Positions 13,670 to 14,702 of a stretch of 14,702 nucleotides of DNA are shown piece by piece. Origin of the DNA: Pseudomonas sp. UBA5782. GTDB taxonomy: Bacteria > Pseudomonadota > Gammaproteobacteria > Pseudomonadales > Pseudomonadaceae. Every line of letters starts with the position of its first letter. The stretch's first letter is position 1. Position numbers and translations under genes: made by a program. The notes beneath the pieces were generated by a model. The model had not been told where the DNA came from. It ran no database searches and saw nothing but the letters and a program-made list of their open reading frames with translations. The stretch spans positions 1 through 14,702 of the forward strand of contig DIEE01000219.1 of NCBI GenBank assembly GCA_002418465.1, given 5' to 3'.

Positions 13670-14702
13670 ATGAACGAGTCCGCGCACATCGAACTGGACC
13701 TGAAGCATGGCTGGACCGATTTCGGCCTGCGCGTCGAGGCGCGCCTGCCGGTCTCCGGGGTGACGGCCATCTTCGGCCATTCCGGCTCCGGCAAGACCAC
13801 CCTGTTGCGTTGCATCGCCGGGCTGGAACGGGCCCGTGGCGGGCGGGTGACGGTCGCCGGCGAATGCTGGCAGGACGAGTCGCGCGGGCTGTTCGTGCCG
13901 CCGCACAAGCGCCCGCTGGGTTACGTGTTCCAGGAAGCCAGCCTGTTCCCGCACCTCAGCGTGCGACGCAACCTGGAGTACGGCCAGCGCCGCATCGCGG
14001 CAGGCGAGCGGCGGATTTCCCTGGATCAGGCGGTGGAGTTGCTCGGCATCGGACACCTGCTCGAGCGCTCGCCGCAGCGCCTGTCCGGCGGCGAACGGCA
14101 GCGCGTCGGCATCGCCCGCGCGCTGGCTACCAGCCCGCGCCTGTTGCTGCTCGACGAGCCGCTTGCCGCACTGGACCAGCGCCGTAAGCAGGAAGTGCTG
14201 CCGTACCTGGCGCGCCTGCATGCCGAACTGGGCATCCCGATGCTCTACGTCAGCCACTCCCTGGCCGAAGTCACCCGCCTGGCCGATCACATGCTCTATC
14301 TGGAGGCTGGCGAAGTGCGTGCGGTCGGCCCGCTGAATCAAGTGCTGACCAGCGCCGAACTGCCGCTGGCCCATCTGGACGAAGCCGAAACCGCGCTGGA
14401 GGGGCAGATCGAGGCGCATGATCCGGCCTTCCAGCTCAGCTACGTGCGGGTGCCGGGCGGGCGCCTGGCGCTGCCGCTGACCGAGCTGCCGGCCGGGCGC
14501 CCGGTGCGGGTCGGCATCCAGGCGCGCGATGTCAGTCTGGCGCTGGAGAAGCCGCAGCGCAGCAGCATCCTGAACCAGCTGCAGGGCCAGGTGCTGGACG
14601 TGCTGCACGAGCCGGCCAGCGCGCAAAGCCTGGTGCGCATCGACCTGGATGGCGCGGTGCTGCTGTCGCGCATCACCCGGCGCTCTGCGGTCGAACTGGA
14701 GC
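13670..14702 (+). CDS. modC: Molybdate ABC transporter ATP-binding protein, C-terminus cut by window edge
   Basis: The frame opens at the ATG at 13670 and runs 344 codons to the window edge without a stop. Walker A GHSGSGKT is at residues 36-43, the Q-loop Gln at 88, the ABC signature LSGGERQ at 138-144, Walker B LLLLDEP with Glu163, and the switch His at 196. From about residue 290 a C-terminal Mop-type domain begins (SSILNQLQGQVLDV), the regulatory domain found in ModC. Complete ModC proteins have about 350-365 residues, so only a short tail is missing. It energises molybdate import with ModB. No separate strong ribosome-binding site is visible; coupling to modB translation across a one-base gap is likely. 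Confidence 0.95.
   Translation, partial: MNESAHIELDLKHGWTDFGLRVEARLPVSGVTAIFGHSGSGKTTLLRCIAGLERARGGRVTVAGECWQDESRGLFVPPHKRPLGYVFQEASLFPHLSVRRNLEYGQRRIAAGERRISLDQAVELLGIGHLLERSPQRLSGGERQRVGIARALATSPRLLLLDEPLAALDQRRKQEVLPYLARLHAELGIPMLYVSHSLAEVTRLADHMLYLEAGEVRAVGPLNQVLTSAELPLAHLDEAETALEGQIEAHDPAFQLSYVRVPGGRLALPLTELPAGRPVRVGIQARDVSLALEKPQRSSILNQLQGQVLDVLHEPASAQSLVRIDLDGAVLLSRITRRSAVELE

Overview
The window is about 14.7 kb of GC-rich, densely coding bacterial DNA. Gene content, codon use and order fit a gamma-proteobacterium of the Pseudomonas / Stutzerimonas / Azotobacter group. The strongest pointers are a dimeric-Mop molbindin gene divergent from modE-modA-modB-modC (an order I know from Azotobacter vinelandii), a Pseudomonas-type cysK, and intergenic GGTGGGTT repeats. 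This placement is an inference from sequence character only. No tRNA, rRNA, CRISPR array, insertion sequence or phage gene was seen.

Region 1 (1-4890) looks like a sugar-acid catabolic locus. It holds the N-terminal part of an OtnK-like 3-oxo-tetronate kinase (minus strand, running off the left edge), a divergent DeoR-family regulator, a histidine phosphatase, an MHS-type major facilitator transporter and a 3-hydroxyacyl-CoA-dehydrogenase-fold oxidoreductase. The last two form a two-gene operon closed by a strong bidirectional terminator. Both regulatory gaps carry sigma70-like promoters with TGTTA/TAACA half-sites, consistent with one regulator acting on both transcripts. The probable logic is import of a C4 sugar acid, oxidation, then phosphorylation by the kinase.

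Region 2 (4899-8340, minus strand) contains a MoxR AAA+ ATPase, a CoxE-like von Willebrand A protein and a DUF748/AsmA-like membrane-anchored protein. The MoxR and VWA genes are separated by a palindromic intergenic repeat. The MoxR gene has its own promoter next to a perfect 15-base palindrome.

Region 3 (8468-10691) has cysK (cysteine synthase A) with its terminator, then an EamA/DMT-family exporter. About 230 bases of structured leader precede the exporter. This leader contains a 49-codon open reading frame ending in four prolines. Two segments of it are complementary to the exporter's ribosome-binding site, one of them over ten bases. It is the best candidate here for an undescribed regulatory device.

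Region 4 (10706-14702) is the molybdate system: a di-Mop molbindin on the minus strand, and divergently modE, modA, modB and modC (the last cut by the right edge). Their shared 179-base control region has three 22-base ModE-box-like sites with the same 7-8-7 geometry.
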